This document shows positions 48,376 through 57,701 of a stretch of DNA of 64,000 nt, piece by piece. Position numbers and translations under genes: made by a program. Every line of letters starts with the position of its first letter. The stretch's first letter is position 1. The DNA comes from Ardenticatenaceae bacterium (GTDB lineage Bacteria; Chloroflexota; Anaerolineae; Promineifilales; Promineifilaceae), in NCBI GenBank assembly GCA_020634245.1, contig JACKCC010000015.1, forward strand, positions 216,807-280,806. The letters are read 5' to 3'. The notes under the pieces were generated by a model, which made no database searches, was not told where the DNA came from, and saw only the letters and a program-made list of their open reading frames with translations.

Positions 48376-48635
48376 ATGTACGAAAAACCAATACGATTGT
48401 TATTCCAATTTGGTGCAGTGGCAATACGAGCTGCGGCAGAAATGATGGAATTTTGTGCGAGTCCAGTACGGGATACTGCTCCATGCGGGACATTACAACA
48501 AAACTAATTGTTGAAATAATACAACAAAACTCAATGAATTGCAAGAGGCAATGCAAAAAAGTAGAAAATATCACCTTAAAGAGAGATGTGTGTCACGTGT
48601 CAAGGGTCATGTGCCTGATTCACCGTGTCTCCCCA
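48376..48635. other. Intergenic stretch upstream of minC
   Basis: A 260-base gap with no gene that I can support. The part near minC is A/T-rich (AATTGTTGAAATAATACAACAAAACTC) and may hold the minC promoter. The distal part holds GTGTCACGTGTCAAGGGTCATGTG, a repeat word also present at 20230-20275 and 47605-47655. Confidence 0.45.
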
Positions 48636-49694
48636 TCACCCCTTCACCCGCTCATTCGCTTCCACCAGTCGGCTAATTTGTGCCGGCCCGGCCAAAACGC
48701 CCAGCACATCATTAACGGCCAAACATCTGTCGCCCGCTGGATGAAAATCAGATTGGCCATCGTGACGCAGCAAGACGACGCTGACGTCATATTTTTGCTC
48801 GATTTCCGCCATGGAACGGCCGATTAATTGTGAAGATTGACCAATATCCAGCCGGACCAGGCTGAAAGTTTCGCCTTCTACAGTAATGGGGCGGGTAATA
48901 TCTACACCGGCGGCGGCAGCAGCAAACGTTGGCCCGGCCATACCGGTGGCGCTCATCGTTTGGAAGCCGAACTGTTCGCGCAGAGTCCAGGCAAAATCGT
49001 CGTCGAAAATTCGGGCCACGACGCGGATGCCGGGTTTTAAGCGGCGTGCTTTGAAGGCAATTTGCAGGTTCATACTGTCGTTTTGGGTGCAAAGAACAAT
49101 GGCGCGTGCTTTTTGGATGCCGGCAGCTGCCAATGCTTCTGGCCGGACGCCGTCATCTTGAATGACGGGAACACCTAACGTTTGCGCTTCGGCAATAAGG
49201 TCGGCATTGGGATTTAATTCGATGACGACAACATCCTGGTTCAGTTCGTGCAAATGTTTCATGACGCGGAAACCAAGATGGCCTAATCCGATGAGGACGA
49301 TGTGGTTATTAAAGGTTGAAGCAACGGCCATTTCCCACTCCTTGCTGCGGGCGTGACGATTGAAAAACAGCAGCCCAAAATCGGCTAATCCCTGGGCCAG
49401 TATGCTGATGCCGATAATGGGCATGAGAAAATAGAAGGTTTGCAGATACCATTCGTTAGGAAAATCGCCCAGCGGCTGCAAAAAGGTGAGCGACAGCATC
49501 AAATAGATGGTTTCGGCGTGGGTGCTGACGGGATGACCGGCAAATTCTGACAAGAAAAAATAGAGCAGTCCCCCGCCTACCAGCGCTAAAATGAAGAAGA
49601 ACAGCGGCCAGCCAAACTGGCGCAGCAGCAGCAATGTATCGCGCCAACTGGCCCGGATTTTGCGCCATCTTTGTGAACGTTGTAGTTTGTCCAT
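48636..49694 (-). CDS. Channel-like protein with RCK (TrkA-N/TrkA-C) domains and unusual pore
   Basis: A 352-residue protein. Two membrane helices at about residues 30-50 and 85-110 flank a pore-like loop. A TrkA-N domain follows (NHIVLIGLGHLGFRVMKHL, with the GxGxxG NAD motif, 'VIQDDGVRPEALAAAGIQKA'), then a TrkA-C domain (residues 270-345). This is the plan of a 2TM potassium channel with RCK gating. The selectivity filter TVGYGD is absent: the pore loop reads SLTFLQPLGDFP. It may be non-selective, select another ion, or be a regulator. It is in a leftward run with the DUF2723 gene, 13 bases apart. Confidence 0.85.
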   Translation of the reverse strand: MDKLQRSQRWRKIRASWRDTLLLLRQFGWPLFFFILALVGGGLLYFFLSEFAGHPVSTHAETIYLMLSLTFLQPLGDFPNEWYLQTFYFLMPIIGISILAQGLADFGLLFFNRHARSKEWEMAVASTFNNHIVLIGLGHLGFRVMKHLHELNQDVVVIELNPNADLIAEAQTLGVPVIQDDGVRPEALAAAGIQKARAIVLCTQNDSMNLQIAFKARRLKPGIRVVARIFDDDFAWTLREQFGFQTMSATGMAGPTFAAAAAGVDITRPITVEGETFSLVRLDIGQSSQLIGRSMAEIEQKYDVSVVLLRHDGQSDFHPAGDRCLAVNDVLGVLAGPAQISRLVEANERVKG

Positions 49695-49706
49695 CTTTTG
49701 CTCATT

Positions 49707-52700
49707 TTAAGGTACAACCAGGCCGGGGACAAGCAGTTTGTCGTCGATGGGTTGACCATTTTCGTCGAGTACGGGCAGACGGCGTAAATCGGCCAGCAGG
49801 TACCAGCCGACGATGAGCCGATATTGGCCGGATGGCAGGTCATCATCGAGCCAGATGTGGTAGGGGTCGGTGATGGTCTGGCCGGGCGTCCATTGGCTGG
49901 TGGCCAGGGTTCCTTGCAGCGGCCAGGCGTCCACTTGTCCGACGATACGGTCGTTAGCGTCGAGGATTTGGATGAAAACGGTGTAATCTTCGCTGATAGA
50001 GGCCAGGCTTTGCCAGGCAAGGGTGACGGAGAATTGGCCACCGGGTTGGAGTTCAGTTTGGGACAGGCCGATGTTGAGCAGGGCGATTTTGTCGTCGAAG
50101 TTGGTCGCGCCATCGGGCAGAGGCACGCCGCTGATTTCGACTTCGCCAAGGACGCAGCCACCGCTAGGAGATTGCAGCCAACCGCAATAGGAAGCCGGCA
50201 TGATGCATTCTCCGCCAGCCTCGCCACATCGAGATGGGAATTTGGGATAGCTGGCGAAAACTTCATATTTGCCTGTTGGCAGGTCTGTGTTCAAGGGCAG
50301 GTTGAGGATGAATGGGTTTAATTCGACGGGGAAAATCCAGTCTAATGGCCGTTTCTCATCATCTTGTTCGGTAATCGGACGCAAGCGTAGTTTCAGGTAA
50401 TGTGTGTCTTGTCCCCATCCTGTTAGCTGTACAGTTAGATCGGTCTTTGGCCGGATTTGGGAAGGGAAATTTGCCCCACTCAATACCGTTTCACCAATTT
50501 GGGCGCGATACGGCCGTTCCAATTCCATCTTTTCCGTCGGCGGCAGTGACATTGCTGCCACTGTTTGCCAGTCTAGCGCCCCCGCCGGGGTGAAGGGCGG
50601 GGCCAGCGCCACCTGAATGGCCAGTTGCTGTTCCTGGCTGCTGAGTGGATGTGCCAGCAGGTGGTAGTCGGGCACAATTTCGCCGGGGTCCCAAGCCAGC
50701 GTGGGATAGTAGTTGTTGGCCGGGTGTTGGCTTGTGAATGAAGTTCTTCCTGCCCAACGAATGTAAACGAGTTGGTTGTTGGTTGCTGGTTGCTGGTTGC
50801 TGGTTTGCCAATAGAAGGTAACGGCCGTACTTCCCCCATCAACCGCCGCCATAGGTTCCAGTTCGTAGCTAATGAGCTGGATGCTGCCGAAATTGAGTTG
50901 GGTGGGAACGGCCGTGTCCGGCAATTTAGTCAACGGCTCCGTACTGACTTCGGTCAACGGCCCGACCGAACGCAAATGGTAGATGCCTTCCAGTCCGGGT
51001 AAGAACCGCGCTAGATAGACGGTTTGTCCAGCGGCAATACGGGAACCAAGTTCGGCGCGGTAGGTGGCTTCGTCGGGCAGAACCAGAATGTCCAGGTCGG
51101 GGCGAATGCCTTCGGCTTGCTGCAAGTAGTAAAGCGGCGCGATTTTCTCACTGTCGGCCAGGATGGCGGCGTTTTCGTCTAGCGGCATTGCCAGAACGCC
51201 CTGTCCCCATTCAGTCAGTCCATCGTTTTGGGAACGGTCGATTTGGGGCCAATGTTGGACGGCTGGCAGTAGAATCGGAATTATTAAAAGAGTGATGATT
51301 AATGATTGGAGATTAAAAGCTGCTTGCCAATCTTTAATCTTTATTAACCAGTCATCAACCTTCAATACGGCCGTTATCCCTGCCATCCACCATACGGCAA
51401 TCACAATTTGGGCCGGGATGAGGAAGACGGAGAGGTCGGGGACGTAGTAGTTAAGGTTGTAAAAGGTGTAGCCCAGCCAGGTAACGAGCAGGATAAGGGT
51501 CATCCGCCACTGTTTGGCGAACAGGTAAATCAGGCCAATAAGTGCAATGGCCAGGTTAATCCAGCCCCAGTTTTCCAGGAAAAGCCGGCCGACGATTTCG
51601 TAGCGGGTGGGGTCGGCCAGCCAGGCGCGCCATTGGAGTGCTCCTTGGAAGCGGCCGCCGGTGACCCATTGCAGGAAACGGCCGTATCCCATTGCCTCTC
51701 CATTCACCGCTGCCCAACGGATGGGCAGGTAGGCATACAAGGCTAGAGGCAGAATAAAAGCCAGCGCCATTTTGAGCAAATGCTGAAGCCGGAACGATGA
51801 GTGATGAATCCGAAAAGCAAAGAAGATGGCCAGGATCGCCGGTGGAATGAGAAAGACGGTGGTCAAGTGGTTGGCGAGGCCGAGACCGATCAAGAAAAAT
51901 AATGAATAATGAATGGTAAAGGGTGAATGGCGAATGGTGAATAGTTTACTTGCCATCGGCCACTTGCCACTCGCCACTTGCATCAAATACAGTGCAGCCG
52001 CAATGATGAGCGCATGAAGGCTGTATACTTCAGCTTCGATGGCCTGGCTCCAGAAAGTTGGAGAGATACCCAGAGCGATGGCTCCCAGCAGGGCGGGCAG
52101 GGGGCGATTGAGCAGTTTTCGCCCGGTAAGGTAGAGGAGAATAGCGGTGCTAAGGGCGAATACGGCCGTGCCCACATTCAACCGCCACGCTACCGACCCA
52201 ACCGGAACCAGTGTGAACAATTTTCCCAGCAGCAGGTAAAGCGGGTAGCCGGTTGGATGGGCGATGCCCAACTGCGGGGCGACAACCTGAAATTCAAACG
52301 TATCAGCCCGGCCAACCGTCGCCGGCATTGTCAAAGCATAAACCGGAACCAGCGCCACCAGCAGCAGCAAAATATCACGCAGGGGCGAGACAGATGGGAA
52401 ATGCGTTGTCTTCGCAGAATCATCTTCGCTACCGCCTGTCTTGTCCGCGTTTGCATGGGTGAATATTACGGCCGTTACCCAAACCGAAGCCGCAAAAACC
52501 AAACGACTCTCCACCAGGTTGACCGTTGGATTGAAGAGGTAGATGAGATTTAGGAGCAGGGGGGAAAGGGTGAAGGGGTGTAGGGGCAAGCGGGTGAAAG
52601 CCCAGGTGAGTGCCAGAGTGGTGAGGATGGATAGAGTGATGGTGGGGAACGGCCGTCCCAACCACAGCAATCGTGGGAAAAATAACTCATACAAAATGCG

Positions 52701-52781
52701 TGCAGCCGCCAATATGCCCACAAAAAGCATGACAAAACGCGATACCTGATACGTGATACGTGATACGGCCGTGGCATTCAT
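49707..52781 (-). CDS. Large DUF2723 membrane protein (GT-C glycosyltransferase-like)
   Basis: A 1024-residue protein; the ATG at 52781 is chosen over a 37-codon open extension. The DUF2723 signature near residues 150-210 reads 'GRADTFEFQVVAPQLGIAHPTGYPLYLLLGKL', with the acidic residue typical of GT-C enzymes of the protein O-mannosyltransferase type. Some ten to twelve membrane helices fill residues 10-560. Residues 600-1024 form an extracellular beta-rich part. Two segments, KWPMASKLFTIRHSPFTIHY (near 51890-51980) and TSNQQPATNNQ (near 50770-50810), are encoded by the same repeat words found between genes. It probably moves a lipid-linked sugar to an exported acceptor; substrate unknown. 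Confidence 0.82.
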   Translation of the reverse strand: MNATAVSRITYQVSRFVMLFVGILAAARILYELFFPRLLWLGRPFPTITLSILTTLALTWAFTRLPLHPFTLSPLLLNLIYLFNPTVNLVESRLVFAASVWVTAVIFTHANADKTGGSEDDSAKTTHFPSVSPLRDILLLLVALVPVYALTMPATVGRADTFEFQVVAPQLGIAHPTGYPLYLLLGKLFTLVPVGSVAWRLNVGTAVFALSTAILLYLTGRKLLNRPLPALLGAIALGISPTFWSQAIEAEVYSLHALIIAAALYLMQVASGKWPMASKLFTIRHSPFTIHYSLFFLIGLGLANHLTTVFLIPPAILAIFFAFRIHHSSFRLQHLLKMALAFILPLALYAYLPIRWAAVNGEAMGYGRFLQWVTGGRFQGALQWRAWLADPTRYEIVGRLFLENWGWINLAIALIGLIYLFAKQWRMTLILLVTWLGYTFYNLNYYVPDLSVFLIPAQIVIAVWWMAGITAVLKVDDWLIKIKDWQAAFNLQSLIITLLIIPILLPAVQHWPQIDRSQNDGLTEWGQGVLAMPLDENAAILADSEKIAPLYYLQQAEGIRPDLDILVLPDEATYRAELGSRIAAGQTVYLARFLPGLEGIYHLRSVGPLTEVSTEPLTKLPDTAVPTQLNFGSIQLISYELEPMAAVDGGSTAVTFYWQTSNQQPATNNQLVYIRWAGRTSFTSQHPANNYYPTLAWDPGEIVPDYHLLAHPLSSQEQQLAIQVALAPPFTPAGALDWQTVAAMSLPPTEKMELERPYRAQIGETVLSGANFPSQIRPKTDLTVQLTGWGQDTHYLKLRLRPITEQDDEKRPLDWIFPVELNPFILNLPLNTDLPTGKYEVFASYPKFPSRCGEAGGECIMPASYCGWLQSPSGGCVLGEVEISGVPLPDGATNFDDKIALLNIGLSQTELQPGGQFSVTLAWQSLASISEDYTVFIQILDANDRIVGQVDAWPLQGTLATSQWTPGQTITDPYHIWLDDDLPSGQYRLIVGWYLLADLRRLPVLDENGQPIDDKLLVPGLVVP

Positions 52782-53416
52782 CACACCGATTTTACCCGAA
52801 AATTCCTGCTTGCCCGTGCGTTTAGACGATTTTCCCCCTCCGTGACACCTGCACGATGTCTGTACTTTTTGACTTTGGACGCGGATTTTCATGGATGTGT
52901 ACGGATTTTTCCATTTATGTTAATTAAATCCATGTTCATTTGCGTTAATCCGTGTCCCATTTTCTGGATTTTGTAAAAACTGCAAAGATAGTGACCTGTC
53001 ACCCCAATAGAAAATGCAGTTGAAGGAAAAGTCATTACATCGTTTGAAATGGAACCTTCCCATCTTCACCAACTGCTATACTTTTTAACCCCCAGTTTGA
53101 TTTTTTGAGTAATGAGGCAATTAGTCACTGCAAAATAAACCATTCTTGTGTTATAATGTTAACCAAGTGCTGATATTTATACAGTCATTGCAGAGGCATG
53201 GGAGCCACAGCAACACGTAGCACTAAAAATATTAAAACCTTACCCAATAGCGACCCGATGGCAGCAAATTTGCCAGCGTTGTTGTTGATTTGAGTTCACA
53301 GTTGAAATGCTCTGAGGCATTTAACTGCTCAAAGGAGGTGTGCAAAGACGAAACTCGACCCGTTATTGTGAGAGAAACATCGCATCTTTCTTGTTTTTTC
53401 TTGTTGGAGGACGAAA
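52782..53416. other. 635-base intergenic region with repeats and a candidate promoter
   Basis: No gene is supported. The left part (52880-52960) holds ATCCATGTTCATTTGCG and AATCCGTGTCCC, members of the CACGGAT repeat family. A GTGACCTGTCAC palindrome is at about 52991. Near 53152 stands TATAAT without a good -35. From there a leader of about 260 bases runs to the M6 protease and contains a small stem-loop AAATGC-TCTGAG-GCATTT near 53306. I could not match it to any riboswitch class. Confidence 0.5.
53152..53157 (+). promoter_or_regulatory. Candidate -10 box for the M6-like protease gene
   Basis: TATAAT is set in TTGTGTTATAATGTTAACC. The -35 region is weak. A promoter here would give a transcript leader of about 255 bases before the ATG at 53417. 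Confidence 0.4.
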
Positions 53417-55498
53417 ATGAAACGTAACTATTGGTTTGTGGTGATCTTCATTGCCTTGGCGATGGTTTCACTATTCATGATAGCTTCTGGCCCGGCCCAG
53501 GCGGCTCAACCTCTGCCCGATTACCAGATTTATGATGTTGGCCCTGAACTGCGTGAGTGGGACGCTACGCCAGATCGTATTCAGGGCGGCCTTGCGGCTC
53601 TTTCCCAGGGCGAAATTGATGCACTGGAAGCAGAGGCGCTGGCTGCTGTAGCCAGCACCCCGTACACAGAGTGTGTCCTGGATTCCAAGTTGTGGTTATC
53701 TTTGGATAATTATTTGGGCAGATACTTTTTCACCACTTTTTACCTGGTTGCCGAAACAGATGGTTCTGAACTTTGGGTACAGGCTGACTTGAGTTGGCCG
53801 GCAGGTGATCCACGCCCCACACCGGTGGTAACCTGTGAACAGGCGGCCTATTTGTTGGGTGAATTTGATAATAATATGTATCCGGTCGAAACCGATTTCT
53901 ATGGCATGCCGGATGTTCATGATGGAACCTATTCGCTGCTGGAGGACTGGGGCTACGTTCCGCCAGGATATTATTACAACGAAACTGGTCGGCAGGTGGT
54001 ATTGGTCTCAAATGTGCGTGATGACAGCTACTACGATTATACCTATCCCAACTATATTGCTGGTTTTTACTCGCCGACGTTTGAGGCCTACTTTGATCGC
54101 AACATCATGTCCATTGACTCGTATGCCTGGGAAGAACGCGTAGGACCTGATGGTTCACGGCCGTACCTCTATGAAGGCGTCTTTGCCCACGAATACCAGC
54201 ACTTGCTGCATGATGACTATGACGCCGACGAAGTAGAACTCATCAACGAAGGCCTTTCCATGTTTGCCGAATTCTTGACCGGTTACGTGGTTGGCAACGA
54301 CGCTTACAGCACATTTGAAGCCCTGCCTGAAAACTCACTGACAGCCTGGGAAGATCAAGGCGGTCGGGAAGTTGTTGCCGATTACGGCCTGGTTTTTCTC
54401 TTCCAAATGTATCTGTATGAAAAGTATGGTCAGGAATTCATCCAATACGAATTCATGAACCAGGATAATGGCGTGAGTTCGATTGAGTCGACCCTGGATG
54501 CCTTCAACGTTCGCAAAAGTTTCGGGGACATCTACCATGACTTTTCTGTCGCCGTATTGATCGACAACACCCGGCGCAACTATCGTTATGGTTTTGAACT
54601 GCTTGACGTTGGCATTGACATCGGCACGCCCGACGCTCCCAATCCTGACGCCTACGACACACCCGGTGCGCCACCCTGGGGTACAGATTACATCTGGCTT
54701 GACGGCGACCCGCAAAAATTGGGCAAATTGACCTTCAATGGTGTCGATTATTCCGTCTTCCCCTCGCCCTGGACTTCTGATGGGGACGTTCTTTTCAGTG
54801 GAACCGGAGATCTGCTGGACAACTGGGCTATCTTTGAGACGGTTGGCGGTGGCACGTTAAGCTTTGACACCATTTACGATCTTGAAGATTATTGGGATTT
54901 TGCCTTCGTGCAGGTGTCTGTGGACGGCGGCTATACCTGGATGAGTCTGGAGGATAACGAAGGGTATTCGACCTACGACTATGATCCCAATGCCCATCCC
55001 ACGGTTATCGCCAATTTACCGGGCCTGACCAGTTGGCTGGATGATTGGGTGACGCTGTCATACGATTTGAGTCCCTATGCCGGTCAGGATATCTTGGTAG
55101 CCTTCCGCCTGGTCACAGATTGGGCAACCCATTACGGCGGTTGGTGGATTGATAATGTGTATGTTGATGATGTCCTGATTTCTGATGGTTCCGACGTGTC
55201 TATATTTAAGGACATTACAGAAATTGTGCCCATCAACAATGACTTTACGGTCACATTTGTCGGCTACATCTATCACGGCAAAGGAAATCAGAAGATCGAA
55301 TACAAAGTGGTTTCGATGAAGCTGGATGATATGACCGAGGATGGCTGGTTTGAGCTGAATAAGGTATTGAAGAATGCCGACAGTGCTGTGATGCTGGTGA
55401 CGTTTGATGCGCCGGAAGGGTTTACCGGCTATGCTGACTACACCTACGATTTCACCTATGTGAATGGTCACAACAAACCCAAGAAACCGATTAGATAA
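53417..55498 (+). CDS. Secreted M6-like metalloprotease (immune inhibitor A type)
   Basis: A 693-residue protein with a good TTGGAGGACGAAA before the ATG. The signal peptide (WFVVIFIALAMVSLFMIASG) ends at AQA-AQP near residue 30. The zinc motif is HEYQHLLHDD, the HExxH of M6 and related peptidases, with a downstream 'EGLSMFAEFL' whose Glu may be the third ligand. Residues 440-580 look like an immune-inhibitor-A beta-sandwich module (VSVDGGYTWMSLED, 'AFRLVTDWATHYGGWWIDNVYVDD' in part), which binds carbohydrate or cell surfaces. It is probably exported and degrades external proteins. Confidence 0.87.
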   Translation: MKRNYWFVVIFIALAMVSLFMIASGPAQAAQPLPDYQIYDVGPELREWDATPDRIQGGLAALSQGEIDALEAEALAAVASTPYTECVLDSKLWLSLDNYLGRYFFTTFYLVAETDGSELWVQADLSWPAGDPRPTPVVTCEQAAYLLGEFDNNMYPVETDFYGMPDVHDGTYSLLEDWGYVPPGYYYNETGRQVVLVSNVRDDSYYDYTYPNYIAGFYSPTFEAYFDRNIMSIDSYAWEERVGPDGSRPYLYEGVFAHEYQHLLHDDYDADEVELINEGLSMFAEFLTGYVVGNDAYSTFEALPENSLTAWEDQGGREVVADYGLVFLFQMYLYEKYGQEFIQYEFMNQDNGVSSIESTLDAFNVRKSFGDIYHDFSVAVLIDNTRRNYRYGFELLDVGIDIGTPDAPNPDAYDTPGAPPWGTDYIWLDGDPQKLGKLTFNGVDYSVFPSPWTSDGDVLFSGTGDLLDNWAIFETVGGGTLSFDTIYDLEDYWDFAFVQVSVDGGYTWMSLEDNEGYSTYDYDPNAHPTVIANLPGLTSWLDDWVTLSYDLSPYAGQDILVAFRLVTDWATHYGGWWIDNVYVDDVLISDGSDVSIFKDITEIVPINNDFTVTFVGYIYHGKGNQKIEYKVVSMKLDDMTEDGWFELNKVLKNADSAVMLVTFDAPEGFTGYADYTYDFTYVNGHNKPKKPIR

Positions 55499-55526
55499 GC
55501 AAACCAGTTGATTGGCTTGTGATTGA

Positions 55527-55559
55527 GAGGGCTTGCCTGAAAGGGTAAGCCCTTTTTTT
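55527..55559 (+). terminator. Terminator of the M6-like protease gene
   Basis: AGGGCTTGCC and a TGAA-type loop pair with GGGTAAGCCCT, followed by seven T. It lies 28 bases after the stop and borders the convergent LmbE gene. Confidence 0.9.
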
Positions 55560-56403
55560 AACTGAGGCCGTCGAACAGGTTGTTCAGTTGGAGACTGTTG
55601 GCTGACTCAGGCCAGGCCAGGGCGAAATATTCGCTTTGCAGGAGTTGGGCCATTTCGGTTTCCGGCAGGCGGCGGAAGAGGTTGTCGGGGCCAAATTGAG
55701 TGCGATGGCAGGCAAAGGCGGTCATTTTGCGGTTGATGGTGCGGGAAATATCGATGACAACATTGAATTTGTCATCAGGCCATCCTTTGTCACGCCGTTC
55801 TTCCAGATTGGTGAAGAAATCGGTCTCCAGACCATATTGTTCCATTTTTTCTTTCATGGCCTGGAAGAAGGCGAAGCGGACGAGGGGGTAGAAAAGGCGC
55901 TGGGGGTGATACGGCCGTCCCAAATCACCTCTGTATGATGTATCCCCAGCCTTCTCAAAAGCAGTGTGCGTGTGATGGTGGATGGCGATATGGTCGGGGT
56001 GGCCATAGCCGCCGTACGGCTCAAAGGTGATGACCACCTGCGGCCGTACCCGGCGCATGACGGCTACTAATTGAGCTACAACTTCGTCGGCCAGGGCATT
56101 GATGAAGGCATCGGGTCTTTGATTGTCTGCGGTGCCGGCCATGCCGGAATCCCGGTAGTTCAGAAAAGTAACTTGCTGAATGCCCAGTGTTTCGGCGGCA
56201 CAGCGCAGCTCTTGTTCGCGGACTTCGGCCAATGTTTCCGGCGTGGCCAGTGCCGGGTCGGCGATTTCGCCGGCTTCGCCACGGGTGGCGCAAACCAGTT
56301 CCACGTAGGCGCCGTTTTGGGCATATTGGGCGATCGTGCCGCCCGGCCCCAATATTTCATCGTCGGGGTGAGCCAGACAAAGGAGGATTTTTTGTGTTGT
56401 CAT
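55558..56403 (-). CDS. LmbE/PIG-L family N-acetyl-sugar deacetylase
   Basis: A 281-residue zinc-dependent deacetylase. The signature AHPDDE is at residues 11-16, HPDH follows near residue 143, and GGxGHPDHIAIHHHT completes the zinc site. 'CATRGEAGEIADPALATPETLAEVREQEL' spans the typical insertion. Relatives include MshB, BshB and GlcNAc-PI deacetylase. The substrate is some N-acetylglucosaminyl conjugate. A role in a low-molecular thiol pathway (mycothiol, bacillithiol) is possible, but no partner genes lie nearby. Confidence 0.92.
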   Translation of the reverse strand: MTTQKILLCLAHPDDEILGPGGTIAQYAQNGAYVELVCATRGEAGEIADPALATPETLAEVREQELRCAAETLGIQQVTFLNYRDSGMAGTADNQRPDAFINALADEVVAQLVAVMRRVRPQVVITFEPYGGYGHPDHIAIHHHTHTAFEKAGDTSYRGDLGRPYHPQRLFYPLVRFAFFQAMKEKMEQYGLETDFFTNLEERRDKGWPDDKFNVVIDISRTINRKMTAFACHRTQFGPDNLFRRLPETEMAQLLQSEYFALAWPESANSLQLNNLFDGLS

Positions 56404-56444
56404 GCTGCTATTTTAGGCAGGAATCGGGCGGCGCCCAAGGGAAA

Positions 56445-56921
56445 TTAGGATTGGTTAATCTGATGCGGGATACGGCCGTTGCTCCAGCCAGAAACAATCT
56501 GTTTGTAATAATGAAAACTGGCCAGAAATAAACTGCCGCCAATCCCAATGTACAGGACTGCCAGACAGGGTTTGGGATTAGGCGAATAGTGGCGCAAGAA
56601 AATACCCAAAGAGATCATAAAAGCGACCAACGGGTAGCTGTGCCACTGCTGGAAGGCAAACAAGCAAACCTTGCGTGCTGGTATGTTATGAATGCGCCGG
56701 ATGTTTTTGTCGGCAAAACCGGAAAAGCCAAAAGCGTAAATGGCCATCGCCAACGCCAAACCGGCCAAAGCGAACGGGAAAACGTGCCGCCAATCTAACA
56801 GTTTTAGCCAGCCGAAAGCCAGACTGTTCAGGAAAATGCCAACGGCCGTCCACATGAGTCCGGCGGCCAGAAATAACCATTCTTTGCTGACAGCCGGTTT
56901 TAATTTTGAAAATGAAAACAT
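56445..56921 (-). CDS. Small four-helix membrane protein of unknown function
   Basis: A 158-residue protein with four hydrophobic stretches: about residues 15-35 (WLFLAAGLMWTAVGIFL), 47-67 (FALAGLALAMAIYAFGF), 96-112 and 120-140. The middle loop is basic (KNIRRIHNIPARK) and contains FQQWHSYP. I do not recognise the family. No ribosome-binding site is evident. It lies upstream of the LmbE gene on the same strand, 41 bases away. Two hairpins separate it from the cluster that starts at 57012. Confidence 0.72.
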   Translation of the reverse strand: MFSFSKLKPAVSKEWLFLAAGLMWTAVGIFLNSLAFGWLKLLDWRHVFPFALAGLALAMAIYAFGFSGFADKNIRRIHNIPARKVCLFAFQQWHSYPLVAFMISLGIFLRHYSPNPKPCLAVLYIGIGGSLFLASFHYYKQIVSGWSNGRIPHQINQS

Positions 56922-56948
56922 TGGGTAATTATCAACAAAAAGGAGCCT

Positions 56949-57000
56949 CCCGCAAGCTGGCGAAAACTTGCGGGAGGGCGAGCAGAATCTTCTGCTCGCA
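56949..57000 (-). terminator. Pair of hairpins ending the 57-62.6 kb leftward cluster
   Basis: CCTCCCGCAAG...CTTGCGGGAGG (56951-56979) and GCGAGCAGAA-TC-TTCTGCTCGC (56979-57000) stand in tandem after the last gene. The second has a short T-rich tail on the minus side. They can block leftward read-through. Confidence 0.75.
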
Positions 57001-57011
57001 ACAAAAATGAG

Positions 57012-57689
57012 CTAAAGAGATGATTTGGGATGGAAAGCCCGGTGCAGCGTGGATCGGAGGGAAATCTCCAGGACGTTAGTTGCCAGGAGTACTACTCCGG
57101 GCACAACTGCCAGCCAGCCGATAATCATAAACTGCCGATGCCAGACATCGGCTTGATTGATGCCGGCAATCATGTGATCCAGGCTGGCCCAATAGTGTGC
57201 GGTTAAAACGGCCGTGCCGCCAACAATCAGGGCCACGCCAGCCCCTATACCAGTCACGTCATCGTCTTGGCTGGTCAGATTGAGCCGGTTCCAAATGCCC
57301 GGCGTGCGGAACAGCAGGAAGACGACGAGCGTTAAAATGGTGGCGTACACGATGAAATCGGTGGGCATGGAACTGCCGCGCAGGGCGCGCGAGGTGGCCA
57401 TGTGCAGGCCACCGGTCAACAGTCCCAAAATCAAGGCGATGAGGCTCAGGCGATACGCGCCATTTTGGCTCTTAATCAGCCCGACGGTGGCCCAGATGCC
57501 TAACGCGCCAATCACGATACCGGCAGCGACGTAGAAGATGTACAGCCATTGGTACGACGCCAGGCTGTCCATGCCGAATTGGGCGGCGTCCAGAGCTACA
57601 CAGGTTGTACCGACGCCGCTGAGAAGGGTGATAACGGCCGTTAACCCCAACAAAACAATACCTACAATCCGTAAAAATTTGCCAAACAT
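57012..57689 (-). CDS. Polytopic membrane protein of the respiratory-like cluster
   Basis: A 225-residue protein with AGGAGG just before its ATG. Six hydrophobic helices are visible, for example FLRIVGIVLLGLTAVITLL, 'LYIFYVAAGIVIGALGIWATVGLI' and 'FMIIGWLAVVPGVVLLAT'. Conserved-looking features include HYWASLDHMIAGINQADVWHRQF, with several histidines. It is the last gene of the leftward series of membrane proteins beginning at 62634 and starts 13 bases after the one before. I cannot name the family. Association with respiration is inferred from heme O synthase and the His-rich protein in the same run. Confidence 0.7.
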   Translation of the reverse strand: MFGKFLRIVGIVLLGLTAVITLLSGVGTTCVALDAAQFGMDSLASYQWLYIFYVAAGIVIGALGIWATVGLIKSQNGAYRLSLIALILGLLTGGLHMATSRALRGSSMPTDFIVYATILTLVVFLLFRTPGIWNRLNLTSQDDDVTGIGAGVALIVGGTAVLTAHYWASLDHMIAGINQADVWHRQFMIIGWLAVVPGVVLLATNVLEISLRSTLHRAFHPKSSL

Positions 57690-57701
57690 AGTTCCTCCTG
57701 A

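Noticed and set aside
53158..53416. Riboswitch (c-di-GMP or cobalamin type) in the M6 protease leader
   Set aside because: No conserved box of either class could be aligned; only a small stem-loop is visible.
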